Source: Tuctoria greenei (lineage: Eukaryota; Streptophyta; Magnoliopsida; Poales; Poaceae). From it: a DNA stretch of 64,000 nt. The stretch spans positions 93,536,301-93,600,300 of the forward strand of contig JAYESD010000005.1 in assembly GCA_036927565.1 (NCBI GenBank). The letters run 5' to 3'. Shown here piece after piece: positions 1-11,519 of the stretch. The position numbers were made by a program, and so were the translations under genes. The first letter of the stretch is position 1. Every line of letters starts with the position of its first letter. Below the pieces are notes generated by a model. That model saw nothing but the letters and a program-made list of their open reading frames with translations. It was not told where the DNA came from and did not search any database.

Positions 1-1475
1 AATGTGATGCGAGAAGTTGTCAAGAAGGAAGTCTTGAAACTTCTGCATGTCAGGATTATTTACCCTGTCCCTCATAGTGAACAGGTCAGCCCAGTTCAAG
101 TAGTGCCTAAGAAGGGAGGTATGATGGTCATTCAAAATGAGAAGAATGAATTAATTCCTCAACAAACCGCCACGTGTTAGAGGATGTGCATTGATTACCG
201 AAAACTTAACAAGGCCACAAGGAAGGATCATTTTCCACTACCCTTCATCGATGAGATGTTAGAGCGGTTGACAGAACACTCCTACTTTTGCTTCTTTGAT
301 GGGTATTGGGGTTATCATCAAATCTCAGTCCATCTCGACGATCAAAGTAAGACCACATTCACATGTCCTAAGGGAACTTATTCCTACCAGCGTATGTCTT
401 TTGGACTGTGTAACGCTCCTGCCTCTTTTCAAAGGTGTATGATGTGTATCTTTTCTGACATGATTGAGGAGATCATGAAAGTTTTCATGGATGATTTGTC
501 TGTCTATGGAAAAACTTTTTATCATTGTCTGGAAAACATAGACAATGTCTTACAAAGATGCCAATGGAAGGACCTAAACTTAATTGGGAGAAGTGCCATT
601 TTATGGTCCATGAAGGCATCGTCCTTGGACACTTAGTGTCTGAGAGAGGTATAGAGGTGGACAAAGCAAAGATTGAAGTTATTGAAAAACTTTCACCTCC
701 TATCAACGTTAAGGGAATCCAATATTTTTTAGATCATGCGGGGTTCTATCAGCGATTCATCAAAGATTTCTCAAAAGTTGCTAGACCCCTCACTAACCTA
801 CTAGCTAAGGAAGCTCCCTTTGATTTTGATGATGAATGCATTAAATCATTTTATACACTAAAAAAGGTACTCATCTCAGCTCCAATCATTCAACCTCTCA
901 ATTGGACGCTGCCATTCGTAATTATGTGTGATGCTAGTGATTTTGCTGTTGGTGCGGTCCTAGGCCAAACCAAAGATAAAAAACATCATGCAATAGCCTC
1001 ACTAGTGAAACTCTGACAGGAGCTCAATTCAATTGTGCCACAATCGAAAAAGAGCTCTTGGCTGTAGTTTTTGCCATCGATAAGTTTAGGTCCTATTTGG
1101 TTGGAGCCAAGGTCATAATCTACCAGACCATGCTGCCTTAAAGTACTTGCTCACCAAAAAGGATGCTAAACCAGGGCTGATCCGATGGATTCTTCTACTC
1201 CAAGAATTTGACTTAGAAATGAAGGATAATAAAGGAGTAGAAAATTCTGTGGCAGATCATCTCTCACGAATGGAAGTCACGCAAACTATGGTCATTCCTA
1301 TTATTGACTTCCTACGAGATGATATGCTTCTCAAGGTGACTGACTCTCACACTTGGTATGCGGATATCGTGAACTTCATGGTCACATGATACGTACCACC
1401 AGTGGAGAACAAAAGGGAACTCATTTATAAGAGTCATAGACACCTTTGTGATGACCTATACCTCTATCAAGTTTG
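1..1475 (+). pseudogene. A1 pol, first part: reverse transcriptase, RNase H, start of integrase
   Basis: Translation gives the RT block with RKLNKATRKDHFPLPF, then the catalytic VFMDDLSVYG at about 478-507, the thumb region (VLGHLVSERGIEV), and RNase H with CDASDFAVGAVLGQTKDKKHHAIA at about 930-1000 and KYLLTKKDAKP at about 1141. The N-terminal part of integrase begins near 1270. A stop at 178-180 replaces the Trp codon seen in A2. Frameshifts near 560-600, 1000 and 1125 break the frame several times. The reading continues after CACTA1 at 10069. The copy cannot make an active polyprotein but is collinear with A2 throughout. Confidence 0.9.
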
Positions 1476-1505
1476 CACTACAAGAAACGACGAATAGGGT
1501 GTCAG
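1476..1505 (+). repeat. CACTA1 left terminal inverted repeat
   Basis: About 30 bp, pairing imperfectly with 10036-10065. The outer CACTACA is perfect, and the shared inner block is ATAGGG followed by a GTCAG stretch. Confidence 0.92.
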
Positions 1506-1795
1506 TTTATGTAGATGCGTCGGCCCCGACGCATTTAACGCGTATAAGGGTGTCAGTTTTTCTTAACTGACACTAATAAGTTAGAGGCGTCGGTTACCTT
1601 GATCAAACCGATGCACCTACTAAATGGGTCGTCCAAACCGACGCTCATAACACAACCCGACTGGCTCAGGATCTAAGTGCATCGGCCGGGGACAATTCGA
1701 CGCATTTAAAGTGGGCCCGGCTGGCTCAGGCTTTAAGAGCATCGGCCAGGGCAAACCGATGCTCTTAAGCGGGCTCGGCTGGACCTAAACCCTTC
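1506..1795. repeat. CACTA1 left subterminal repeat array
   Basis: Short units based on GCGTCGGTTT and its complement AAACCGACGC recur in both orientations, for example around 1515, 1586, 1607, 1628, 1678 and 1739. In En/Spm elements such arrays bind the small TNPA protein (family knowledge). The matching array lies at 9612-10035. Confidence 0.85.
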
Positions 1796-2145
1796 GGCGC
1801 GGCTCTTCTCTTCTCACGCACGTGCCGTTTTCCCGACTCAAGCCCGCACCCCATCCGCCGCCGCCGCCAGCCCGCCCCTCACCGGTGCCCCCGCCCGTCG
1901 CCCCGTCGCCCGCACCTGCGCCCCCGCCCGCCACCCCTCGCCCGCGCCCGCGCCCCCGCCCCCGACCCCGCTCGCGCCCCCGCCCGCCTCTCGCCGGGCT
2001 CCTCCGCTGGCCGGCGTCCGACTCCTCTTGGTTCGGCCCCCCTCCAGCGCCTCCTTTTCCAGCGCCCCACATCCGGGCCTCCTCCGCGCCCGCCGTCCAG
2101 CCCCCCTCGACGCCCCTCGCTCCTCCTCGACGCATAAGGTAAAAT
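1796..2145. other. GC-rich 5' region of CACTA1
   Basis: A strongly C-rich stretch on the plus strand (CCG and CCCGC repeats) lies between the subterminal array and an AT-rich leader. Open frames exist on both strands but encode only Pro/Arg or Gly/Arg low complexity. It is probably the transcription start region or a CpG-rich 5' leader exon of gene A. CACTA2 has an equivalent block, split by A2 (about 32290-32420 and 49656-49990), and CACTA3 has one at 63420-63780. Confidence 0.7.
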
Positions 2146-2167
2146 GAAGTCATATATTTGAATATTA

Positions 2168-2560
2168 TGTGTAATCTTTGTTTGGTGCATGAGTTTGTAT
2201 ATGTGATGTTCTATGTCTGAGCTTAATTCATAGCTAATGTGGATATGTTAGATTAATTAATAGTTAATTCTCAAATTATATGCAAATTTACATGTTTAAC
2301 TTATATATGTGAGGATGATTAATAGTTTCTAAATATGTGAGCATGATCAATAATTCCTAAATCTATGTGTGATCTTTGTTTGATGCATGAGTTTGTATAT
2401 GTGATGTTCTATGTGTGATCTTAATTCATAGCTAATGTGGATATGTAAGAGTAATGAATAGTTAAGTCTCAAATTATATGCAAATGTACATGTTTAACTT
2501 GTGAGCATGATCAATAGTTTCTAAATATGTGCTCATGATTAATAATTTCTAAATTTAACT
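2168..2560. repeat. Two-copy tandem repeat, period about 198 bp, in CACTA1 leader
   Basis: The sequence from 2168 (TGTGTAATCTTTGTTTG) recurs from 2366 (TGTGTGATCTTTGTTTG) with the same following landmarks (GCATGAGTTTGTATATGTGA, CATAGCTAATGTGGATATGT). It is AT-rich and non-coding. It may be an intron or leader just upstream of the gene A start at 2666. Nothing comparable is seen in CACTA2. Confidence 0.8.
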
Positions 2561-2665
2561 TGTATGAATAGGTAATTTAACTTGTATGTATATGCGAGCA
2601 TGTTTAGATTTTAGTAGTCTCTAAATATGTGTGACTTGTTAGTGTGAATAGGTATAAGTTGAAAA

Positions 2666-5600
2666 ATGGGTGACGATCATAAGTTGATGTATGATGGATG
2701 GAGTTCAGATGGTGTGTACACTTTGGAATGGGCACAAATCGCAAATGTGTTCGTGAACTAAGCATTTCCTAGTGGTGCTCATTTTATGAGATGTCCGTGT
2801 AGCAGGTGCCAAAATCGTCGATGTTTGGAGAGGTTTGAAATGATGTTGCACCTTTGTAAGCACGGATTTATGCCAGACTATCTAGTGTGGCGTGAGCATG
2901 GAGAGATGGATCATGCTAGTGAGTCAAATGGAAACGAGGATGAAGATCGGATGGATGAGATGATGGTCGATGTTGGTCGAGAGTATGAAGAGCAGTCACT
3001 GCCAGAGGCGGTGAAGAAGTTTTACAGACTTCTTGCCTCCACGGATGAGAAAGTATATGGGGGCGCTAGTGTGACCGTTCTGCAGGCGGTCACACGACTT
3101 ATGGGGCTGAAGTCTAAGTTCAATTTTGCAAACAATTGCTACAATGGTATCCTGAAGTTGATCAATGATCTTCTTCCGGCAAAACATAAGATGTCGTAAG
3201 ACATATATCACTCAAAGAAGATTTTGGAAGGTCTGGGCATGAGTTATGAGAAAATTGATGCGTGCGAGAATAATTGCATGTTGTTTTGAAAGGAACACCA
3301 GAACAATACTCAATGTATGCATTGTAATGCATCTAGACATGTGAAGATTTTGAACGATTATGGGGAGGAAATAAGTACAAAGGTACCGGTTAAACAGCTT
3401 TGGTACATGCCTATCACGTCCAAGCTTAAATGGTTGTTCCTTTCTGAAGAAACAGCGAAGCAGATGAGGTGACATTCAGAAGGGTTACGTGGGAGCGATG
3501 ACAAAGATATTATGGTACATCCTTCGGATGGCGCGACATGGAAAGCTCTAGACCGTTTCGGTCCAAAGTTTATTAAAGATCCAAGAAATGTGCGTCTTGG
3601 ATTGTCAACAGATAGTTTCACTCCTTCCAGCACAAGTAACAGTCCATACTCTTGTTGGCCTGTTTTCATCATGCCTTACAATATCCCTCCCAACATGTGC
3701 ATGAAAGAAGAATACATATTCCCCGCGGCCATCATTCCTGGTCCTAAACATCCTGGGACGAAAATTAATGTGTTTATGCAATCGTTGATTGAGGAGTTGA
3801 AAGAGTTATGGCAAGGTGTAAAGGCATACGACAGTCATATGAAACGTGAATTTACTTTACGTGCCGCATATCTATGGTCTATACATGATTTGTTGGCATA
3901 CGACATTTGGGCTGGTTGGTGTGTCCATGGAAAATTGTGTTGCCCCATATGTATGGCTGACACCGATGCCTTCAGGTTGAAGTATGGAAGAAAAGTCAGC
4001 TTCTTTGATTGCCATCGACGATTCCTTCCTTCAAATCACCCTTACAGGAGTGATACACGATCATTTCGAAAAGGCAAAAATGTTACAGAAGGACCCCATC
4101 GTCGATTGACAAGCGAACAAAAAATGGCATGGCATGCAAAGTTAAAAGAGTCCGCTGAAGGTGGTTTCGAAGGGTATGGTACAGAACACAACTAGACTCA
4201 TATTTGTTTTCTTTGGGAGATACCATATGCAAAGGCGTTGCTTTTACCGCACAACATAGATTTGATGCACTAGGAGTGTAATGTCGCTGAAAACATCATA
4301 AGCATGTGTTTTGATTTTACCAGTCAAACTAAAGATAATTTGAGTGCGAGGAAAGACTTAGCTGATATTTGCGATCGTCCTGGGCTTGAGGTTAGAAATG
4401 AAAGTAGGCCACGAGCTCCATACTGTGTTAGACCAGAAGAAAGAAAGCAAATAATTGGTTGATTGACAACACTGAAGTTTCCAGACCACTATGCAGCAAA
4501 CATAAAAGATAAAACAATGTGTTAATCTCAACACTGGTAAACTGAATGGGTTGAAGAGCCATGATTATCACATTATGATGGAGAGACTTATACCGGTAAT
4601 GTTTCGTGGCTACTTCAAACCTGATTTGTGGAAGATGTTTGCTGAACTTAGCTACTTTTATAGACATATTTGTGCTAAGGAAGTGTCAAAAAAGATGATG
4701 CGACGGTGGGAGAAATAAATTGTTGCGCTTGTATGTAAGATGGAAAAAGTGTCCCCGCCTGGATTTATGAATGTTATACAACATTTGCAGGTGCATTTAC
4801 ATTATGAAGCATTGGTAGCAGGTCGTGGATGTATAGCCAAGAAAGAGAATTGAAGAAACTCAGAGCTACAGTGCGCAACAAAGCAAGAGTCGAGGGTTGT
4901 ATTGCAGAAGCATTTGCAACTAAAGAGATTACTAACTTCTCTAGCAAATATTTTTCACGTGCCAACAACGTGAATGCAAGTGTCACACGATATCATAATG
5001 TAGAAGAGCAATCTACGAGTGAGCTTAATATTTTTCAATGGAAGGGTAAAGGTGTTGGGGCTGCTAATTCTCATTATATTTCAGCACAAGAGAGGAACTA
5101 CACCATGCTTTACATGTTTTTCAACATGGAGGAGGTGTTACCATATTTTGAAATGTTTGACAAGTTGTATTGGAAATCTTCACGAAAACCTACACAAAGT
5201 CAATTGGATAAGATGCGTCAGCATGACATAAATGGTGGAAAAAGCTTTGTGGACTAGTTCCATGAACATGTAATTTTCTGTCCGTTTTTTCTTTCAATAT
5301 TAGTTCGCATGTTTATCATAAGATGCTAACTTTGTTTATTTATGTAGTGTATGAAAGATGTCAACATCTCCGATGACTTGAGACAGATGTCGCATGGTCA
5401 ATTGAGAGCAACAGAATTTAGCAGGTACGATATCAATGGATATCGTTTTCGGACGGCAAGTTTAGAAGCAAGTCGTCCACTTGCTGCCACTACAAATAGT
5501 GGAGTAATGATAACTACCGCAGAGGGTAGTGGAAAAGTGACAAAATACTACGATGTTCTTAAAAAAATAATAGAGTACACATTTGGCGGTTCAAAAACAC

Positions 5601-6169
5601 TTCAACTTGTGATCTTTGACTGTGAAAGGTTTGATCCAACATCGGGCACACGAGTTGATGATTTTGGAATGGTGGAGGTCAACCACAGGTCACGATACAC
5701 AGCCAATAAAAACAATGTTGTACTTGCGAATCAAGTGGTACAAGTGTATTATTTAAGTTATCCTCACCCAAGTTTGAAAAATTGGTGGGTTGTGTATACA
5801 GTTAACCCTGAAGTGCACCCTCATCGTTATGATGAGTATATAGAGATTCAAGAAGATGACAGTATTATCTATCAGGAAGAAGTCGAGGAAGCAGAAGATT
5901 TTATGATATCTTCTAGGATAGGACTTGCAGAAATTGCTAGTGATACGTTAGAGTTGATGTATGAAGAACAAGCTGGCCCTTCAAGAAAACGTGTTCGAAA
6001 AACACAAAGAATTATGGAAAAGAAGAAAAGGATTTTGGAAGAAGAGGATAGATATGATGAAGAAGAGGGAGAGATGGAAGATAGTGAAGAGGAAGAGATG
6101 GAAGAAGAGATACGTGAATATCTTAATGCACTCGTGACAGAAGCAGATTCTGATGCTGATGATTTTTGA
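2666..6169 (+). pseudogene. CACTA1 gene A: TNP2-type transposase (broken)
   Basis: All coding blocks lie in one frame. The ATG at 2666 begins MGDDHKLMYDGW and a Transposase-associated domain with CPCSRCQN. The Transposase_21/TNP2 core follows at about 3512-4195, including CPICMADTDAFRLKYGRK. A DUF4218-like block (MERLIPVMFRGYF, about 4576-4800) comes next. After an apparent intron at 5270-5347 (GT...AG) there is a DUF4216-like block (DFGMVEVNHRS...WWVVYTVNPEVHP) and an acidic C-terminus ending at TGA 6167-6169. Full length would be about 1140 residues. Comparison with CACTA2 shows stops at 2759, 3197, about 3287, about 3470 and 4193, plus a +7/-13 indel pair near 4508 and 4813. Its role was to cut and rejoin the element ends. 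Confidence 0.9.
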
Positions 6170-6269
6170 TTTATATTGTACGCATTTTTAGATTTTTAAT
6201 ATTATTGTATACATTCTTTATTTATTATCTAATGTTGTATACTAATCATTTCTATAAAAATGTGCACAG

Positions 6270-9200
6270 ATGTTTAAGCTTTTGCCAAGTTTGGGGAAGA
6301 AGAAGAGCAAGAAGGGTAGTGGATCTTCAGCCTCCACTCCCAGTTCTACTTCGAGCCAGCCGGACCCGTTTCAGGTACTTGTTTTTTACATACATTTAAA
6401 TATTAATATTAATTGTCTATTGTTTCTTGCTTCTTTACATACTTTTTTATTTATATTTTTAGGGTACTTCTTACAATGGGCAGAGGAAGAGAAAGTTTTC
6501 GAGTTGTGTGGTAGAGCTGACGTCGAGCGAGCCTGCAAGAGGTCCGACACAGGTGACAGATTGTTGCCCGACGTACGAGGAGTTGTACGGGGAGGAACCA
6601 GAGACTGTCAGGCAGACGTCGGAGCAGGAAGGTGGCTCAGGAGGAGGCTCAGCTGGAGGCTCAGGGCGAGGATCAGGAGGAGGCTCAAGACGAGGCTCAG
6701 GAGGAGGCTCAGATACTGTTGGGCGGTGGACCTCTTCTGATGGTGGGAATGAGGGAGATGATGAGGAAGAAGATGAAGAGCCTGAGGATCCCGAGCGAGA
6801 TGCCAGGATTGCAAGAAGGGCAGAGCTAGAAGAGTTAGGATACCCCGATCAATGCCCCTTTAGGTAATATTTTTAATTAACTAACAAGTTCATTATATCT
6901 TTTCAATTAACTAATTTTATGTACTTTTTATGTACAGGTTGCGGAGGCACCTTTTATGTGGTGTAAGTAAAAGTATGGACGAGCGGACAATTATAAGGCC
7001 GAAGGGTACTAGGTGCTGGGTGGAGCTTGGATGGAGTGGAAGGGGGCATCAACGAGTTGTTAACACCGAGTTGGGAAACGCCATCCGGTTTTGCTATCCC
7101 GGGATGGTATTAGTAGATGGTCAAAGGATTGCAGTGCATAGTTGAGATCACTATGCGCTTCAAGAGTATGACGATTCGGGTACATGTCAGGATAAAGTTT
7201 GGGAGATCTTCTGGGTAAGTCTGTTTTCATTGTTTCCATTACATTACATCTTATTGTTATTTGACATTAATTGTTACTTGTATGCAGGGTAGGTTTCATT
7301 TGGAGGGGGGTGTGAGTCAAGCATATGCTTGTTCAGTTTTTCATAATGCAGCAAAGAGACGTGTCAAGGACACCTTCTCTAAGGCACGAATCAAGGCTGT
7401 GGCCATCTACTACAAGACGGTGATGTTCCAGCCTATGACAAACAAAGAAGCAGCCAAAATTCACCTCACTAGGGAGAAGTACTTGCAAAGTCATGTGGAT
7501 TGGATTTGTGCGAATATGGAGGCTTGGGAATGGTTATGCGGGTATTGGGGTTCAGCTGAGTTCAAAACTATTTCTGATAGACACTGAAGAAACCAGAAGA
7601 GCAAGCTAGGAAAGCATTTCTTCGGGCCGGATGGTTATGCGGATGGAACAAAGGATGGCATGAATTCTTATATTCATACTTAGATTGTTTCAATTAATTG
7701 CATTGATTAAATTATTAATTTTGATATTGCAGACAGCTAAAACTGGTACACCTTCTACGTTTTTTGAGGTTTATCTTAAGGGGCACAAAGGTACAGACCG
7801 GAATCGCCCGGAGGTGTTGTGTGACGAGGCATCAACGCAGAAATTGGTATGTATGTTGATTCTTTGTTGCTTTTATCCATCAACTCAATTTATCTTGTAT
7901 TACATTAATCTGTTAACTAAATGTATCACAACAAAAGTATGTTGAGTGTTTCAAGAAGAATCATGGACCTGATTCAGACTATTTGAGAGAGCCGTTGGAT
8001 GTCGCTGCAGCATACGATGCTGGCGGAGGTCTACCGCATGAGAGGTATGTGTAAAGATAATGATGATTTGTACGTTAATGAATGTCGATTCTTCACACTT
8101 GTATTTTTTTGTAGACTTGGGTTAGACGACGGATATGTAGAGCGTGAGGCTTATGCTAGACGACGACCGTCCAATGTTAGTGGTAGTCGATTTCAATCAT
8201 CTACAAAGGCTGAATTACGAGAAGAATTGAGACGCACCAAGAAGGAGATGCAACAACAACAACAAGAGACACAGATGTTGCTGCAACAACAACAGCAACA
8301 ACCACAGATGTTGCAGCAACAAATGCATTATTTGTATATGTCTCAGGTAACATGTAATTTTCTTATTTGAAAATATTATTCGATTTACAAATGTATCTAC
8401 TCAAGATATCACAACTAATTTACTTGATGCAGTTCATGTGTCAAGGTAGCTCCAGTTCTCAGTTTTGTCCTCGACCAATGCAGCCATCACTACCACAGAT
8501 TGGCTCCTCACAGGTAAAACTACTTATCTTATTGACTTCAGTTATATAATGCAATATCGTAACCATTTGCGTTGCAGGATTCCGAGAGTGGTCAATCGTA
8601 TGTTCCACAACCTTACGAATTTATGTCAATGTTGGCTTCTGGATTGCAGCAAAATAATCCAGGTAAACTGTAATTTTCGCATTTGACCACTTTATTTGAT
8701 TCCAAAATGATTCTAATTATAATCTCACAACTTGAAGCAGTTTTCCCACCGATGCCTTTCCCTCCGGTGCAGACTCACCCATCACAACGAGACACAACGG
8801 TATGTATGACTTGTATACTTGTTACAATATTTTCATTATAACATCACATATTAATTATCACAATATTTAAAAGAAAAGGGAAATACTGGCGGAGAGATGA
8901 AGTGAAAGAGGGAACAAGTGAGAGAGCGAGAGAGGCAGAGACAGATAGAGAGGGAGAGGAAGACATAGAGAGAGAAAATAAGTGATAGATAGAGAGGGAG
9001 AGAAATATATAGAGGGAGAGAGGAAGAGATAGAGAGAAAAGAAGAGATAGATAGAGAGGTATCTAGAGAGAAAGAGATAGAGGGAGAGGAGAAGAATAGA
9101 GACAGTGGGAGAGAAAGTGAGGGCGAGAGAGTTAGAGAGAGTGAGAGGAAATACGAGAGTGTGTTGATAAGTTTTAGTTCAAACCAACACGCTTCTCCTT

Positions 9201-9398
9201 TTAAAGTTATGTTATTAAGTAAGTAGGAGTTAACATGTTACGTTATTAAGTTTCTATTTTATTTGTGATCTATTGCAGGGATCTCATCATGGAACACCTG
9301 AAGGTGTCAATGCTTTCTTTAACATCAACGACAGAGGAGCGAGTGGAGGAGATAGGAGCGGAGGACATGCGAGTGGAGGCTCCCACGACGAAATTTGA
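6270..9398 (+). pseudogene. CACTA1 gene B: Transposase_24/TNPA-like protein, multi-exon
   Basis: The gene starts 100 bp after the gene A stop with MFKLLPSLGKKKSKKGS. Visible exons are 6270-6374, 6463-6863, 6938-7214, 7288-about 7650, about 7733-7848, and several short ones to the last exon at about 9279-9398, which ends GGSHDEI. Exon 2 encodes GGS-rich and acidic low complexity. The middle exons encode the Transposase_24-like part (ERTIIRPKGTRCWVELGW; AAKIHLTREKYLQSHVDW). A later exon gives a Glu/Lys coiled coil running into polyglutamine (about 8210-8330). Stops at 7143-7145 and 7585-7587 and a GC donor near 7650 mark decay. By analogy with En/Spm TNPA it should bind the subterminal repeats (inference). 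Confidence 0.82.
8890..9160 (+). repeat. GA-rich low-complexity tract in gene B intron
   Basis: About 270 bp built almost wholly from GAGA, GAGAGG and AGATAGA units, lying between the penultimate and last exons. CACTA2 has the counterpart at 57315-57620, so the tract is a family feature and not a random microsatellite. Confidence 0.85.
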
Positions 9399-9611
9399 AT
9401 TTTGTTTACTCATTTTCTAACTGTTGTGCTTGTGTTTCGTTGTGCTTATGTTTGAAACATTTCAAAACTTGTGTACGGTGCTATATTTGAGAACTTGTGT
9501 ATGGTGATATGTTTGAAAACTGTTATGCTGTATATATGTTGTTGTTGTGTGTAAAATGGAGGCTCCCCATCCGGGGACGGAGAGAAAATAAGCATTATTT
9601 AAAAAAAACAC

Positions 9612-10035
9612 GTTATGTGCGTTGGTTTTGTCTAAACCGACGCCCATAGCCGGCTACTGGAGGACGGCCACACGACACATTATATGCATTGGTCCCAGCA
9701 AACCGAGGCACTTAAGTTTATTATATCCGTCTGTTTCTATTGGACCGACGCACAAACACGCGCTCGGTGAATCCGCCACGTGTCGCCTTATGTGCGTCGA
9801 TTCGGTAGAAACCGACGCATATAAGTGACGTAAGTGCGTCGGTCACCGTTGCCAACACATTTACCTTTAAGTGTGTCAGCTGTTAGAAACCGACAAACAT
9901 AGACCATAAATGTGTCGACCCCGACGCACTTAGACATTAAAGGCGTCCAATATACTTCATCAGCTAAGTGTGTCGGTTCACCGACGCCTTCACGTTATGA
10001 GTGTCGGTTTATGTAGGCAACCGACGCTCATATGG
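9612..10035. repeat. CACTA1 right subterminal repeat array
   Basis: Many GCGTCGGTTT / AACCGACGC units in alternating orientation, at for example 9618, 9636, 9745, 9797, 9810, 9835 and 9990, continue to the right terminal repeat. They are denser than at the left end, as is usual for CACTA elements. Confidence 0.85.
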
Positions 10036-10065
10036 CTGACGCCCTATCGACTAATTCCTGTAGTG
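10036..10065 (-). repeat. CACTA1 right terminal inverted repeat
   Basis: Ends CTAATTCCTGTAGTG and pairs with 1476-1505. It is followed directly by the TTG target duplication at 10066-10068. Confidence 0.92.
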
Positions 10066-11241
10066 TTGTGCTGATGGACTTCTTAGAAAGTGCGTCCAAT
10101 CAATCAAAGGCACCAAGATTATTGAGAAATGCCATGCTAGCCCCTATGGTGGCCATTACGGTGTTTACCGTACCCAAGCAAGGATCTGGCAGAGTGGATT
10201 CTATTGGCCTTCTATGTATGAAGATACAAAAGAATTCATTCGTAGGTGTTGGAAATGCCAGAAGCATAGAGGAATCTTTGCTCGTAATGTGATGCCCCTA
10301 AATCTCCAAGTAGAATTATTTGATGTGTGGGGTATTGATTTCATGGGACCTTTCCTTAGGTCCTATGATTGCGAGTATATCCTGGTGGTCGTAGATTATG
10401 TGTCAAAATGGGTAGAAGTCTTGTCATACAAAAATGTTGATTCCAAGCAAGCTAGGAAAATCCATGAGATCCTTTTCCCACGCTTTGGCACTCCCAGTAT
10501 GGTCATAAGTGATGGAGTGTCTTATTTCATAGATAAGACCTTCCGGAACTTTTCGATGGAGCTTGGTGTCCAGCAATTGCTACACCATACCACCCACAAA
10601 CAAGTGGTCAAGCAAAAACATCCAATAAGCAAATTAAGAATATTGTGCAAAAGACCGTCTTGGAAATGGGAACGGGATGGAAGCATAAGCTACCCGACGC
10701 ATTGTGGGCCTACCGTACTGCCTACAAAACCCCCATCGACATGTCTCTATTCCAACTTGTCTATGGGAAAACTTGTCATATTCTTGTAGAATTGGAACAT
10801 AGAGCCTATTGGGCCATCAAGTGGTGGAACATGGACCTTCATGAAGCCGAAAAACACCGATTAAAGCAAATTTCCGAATTGGAAGAGTGGAGAAATAAGG
10901 CGTACCATAGTGCCAAAATATACAAGGAAAGAACCAAAAGATGGCACGATAAGAGGATTACGCCTAAGAAGTTCAAACCTAGATATAAAGTTTTATTCTT
11001 CAACTCTAGGGTTAAACTCTTTGGACATGGGAAGCTTAGAAGTAAATGGGAAGGACCCTTCATCATAGTAGAAACCTCATCCCTTGGAGCAATCACACTC
11101 CAAGGTGATGATGATCAGCTATTTAAAGTGAATAGGCGCCGACTCAAATTATTTCTTGAATCCCAGGAGGAGGAGGTAGAAAAAGAAATTGACGTGATAA
11201 ATCTTATTGATTTTTACGTCGTTTATTTAAATTCTATCTAA
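10066..11241 (+). pseudogene. A1 pol, second part: integrase
   Basis: This resumes the integrase interrupted by CACTA1. The zinc-binding region (CWKCQKHRG, about 10248) is followed by the catalytic core with WGIDFMGPF (first Asp) and MVISDGVSYF (second Asp, with the usual Arg-Gly replaced). After about 10570 a frameshift breaks the block that should hold the catalytic Glu, and the reading moves to another frame to finish at 11241 with the C-terminal domain (KVLFFNSRVKLFGHGKLRSKWEGPF). The split core and missing Glu context mean no integrase activity is expected. Confidence 0.88.
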
Positions 11242-11331
11242 AATCCCCACGTCCAACTGATGGGCTCATCAACTAATCATGTATGGGCCCATTAAGCCAA
11301 CCGACGAAAACCTGGCCCGAGTAGAGCAAAA

Positions 11332-11364
11332 AGGGGTTCGGCCCAACCCTAGGGTCGATCGACT
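11332..11364. promoter_or_regulatory. Athila palindromic motif, copy 1 (leader of extra ORF)
   Basis: GGGGTTCGGCCCAACCCTAG followed by GGTCGATCGACT: two palindrome-like half units around an A/T-poor spacer, 156 bp before the extra ORF start. It is one of seven related copies in A1 and A2. Function unknown. Confidence 0.6.
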
Positions 11365-11519
11365 CCTCCTTCGCACCGTCAGCATTCCGTTTTCTCCCGA
11401 CGTATCCCAACAAGACTCTCGGTGCTATCGTATTTTTTCCACTTATTTATTAACGGGAACAGAGAGGGGGACCTTGCACCGTCCAGAAAAATCCATCTCG
11501 TGTTCCTCCCATCCAAGTC

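Larger units (their letters stand above)
1476..10065 (+). mobile_element. CACTA1: En/Spm-type DNA transposon inserted in A1 integrase
   Basis: The left end starts CACTACAAGAAACGACGAAT. The reverse complement of the right end starts CACTACAGGAATTAGTCGAT. The target duplication is TTG at 1473-1475 and 10066-10068. Removing the element and one TTG restores the integrase reading seen in A2 at about 37021-37050, so both ends are certain. The element is 8590 bp and has the full CACTA layout: terminal inverted repeats, subterminal repeat arrays, a GC-rich 5' region, gene A (TNP2-type transposase) and gene B (Transposase_24-like), both on the plus strand. Both genes carry nonsense and frameshift mutations, so it is probably no longer autonomous. 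CACTA2 belongs to the same family. Confidence 0.97.

Noticed and set aside
1515..1790. CRISPR-like array suggested by short spaced repeats
   Set aside because: Units are in both orientations with variable spacing, next to CACTA terminal repeats. This is a subterminal array.
1785..2190. Long Pro/Arg- and Gly/Arg-rich frames on both strands in the CACTA1 GC-rich region
   Set aside because: Low-complexity composition keeps several frames open at once. There is no domain, and the equivalent CACTA2 and CACTA3 regions do not conserve any one frame.
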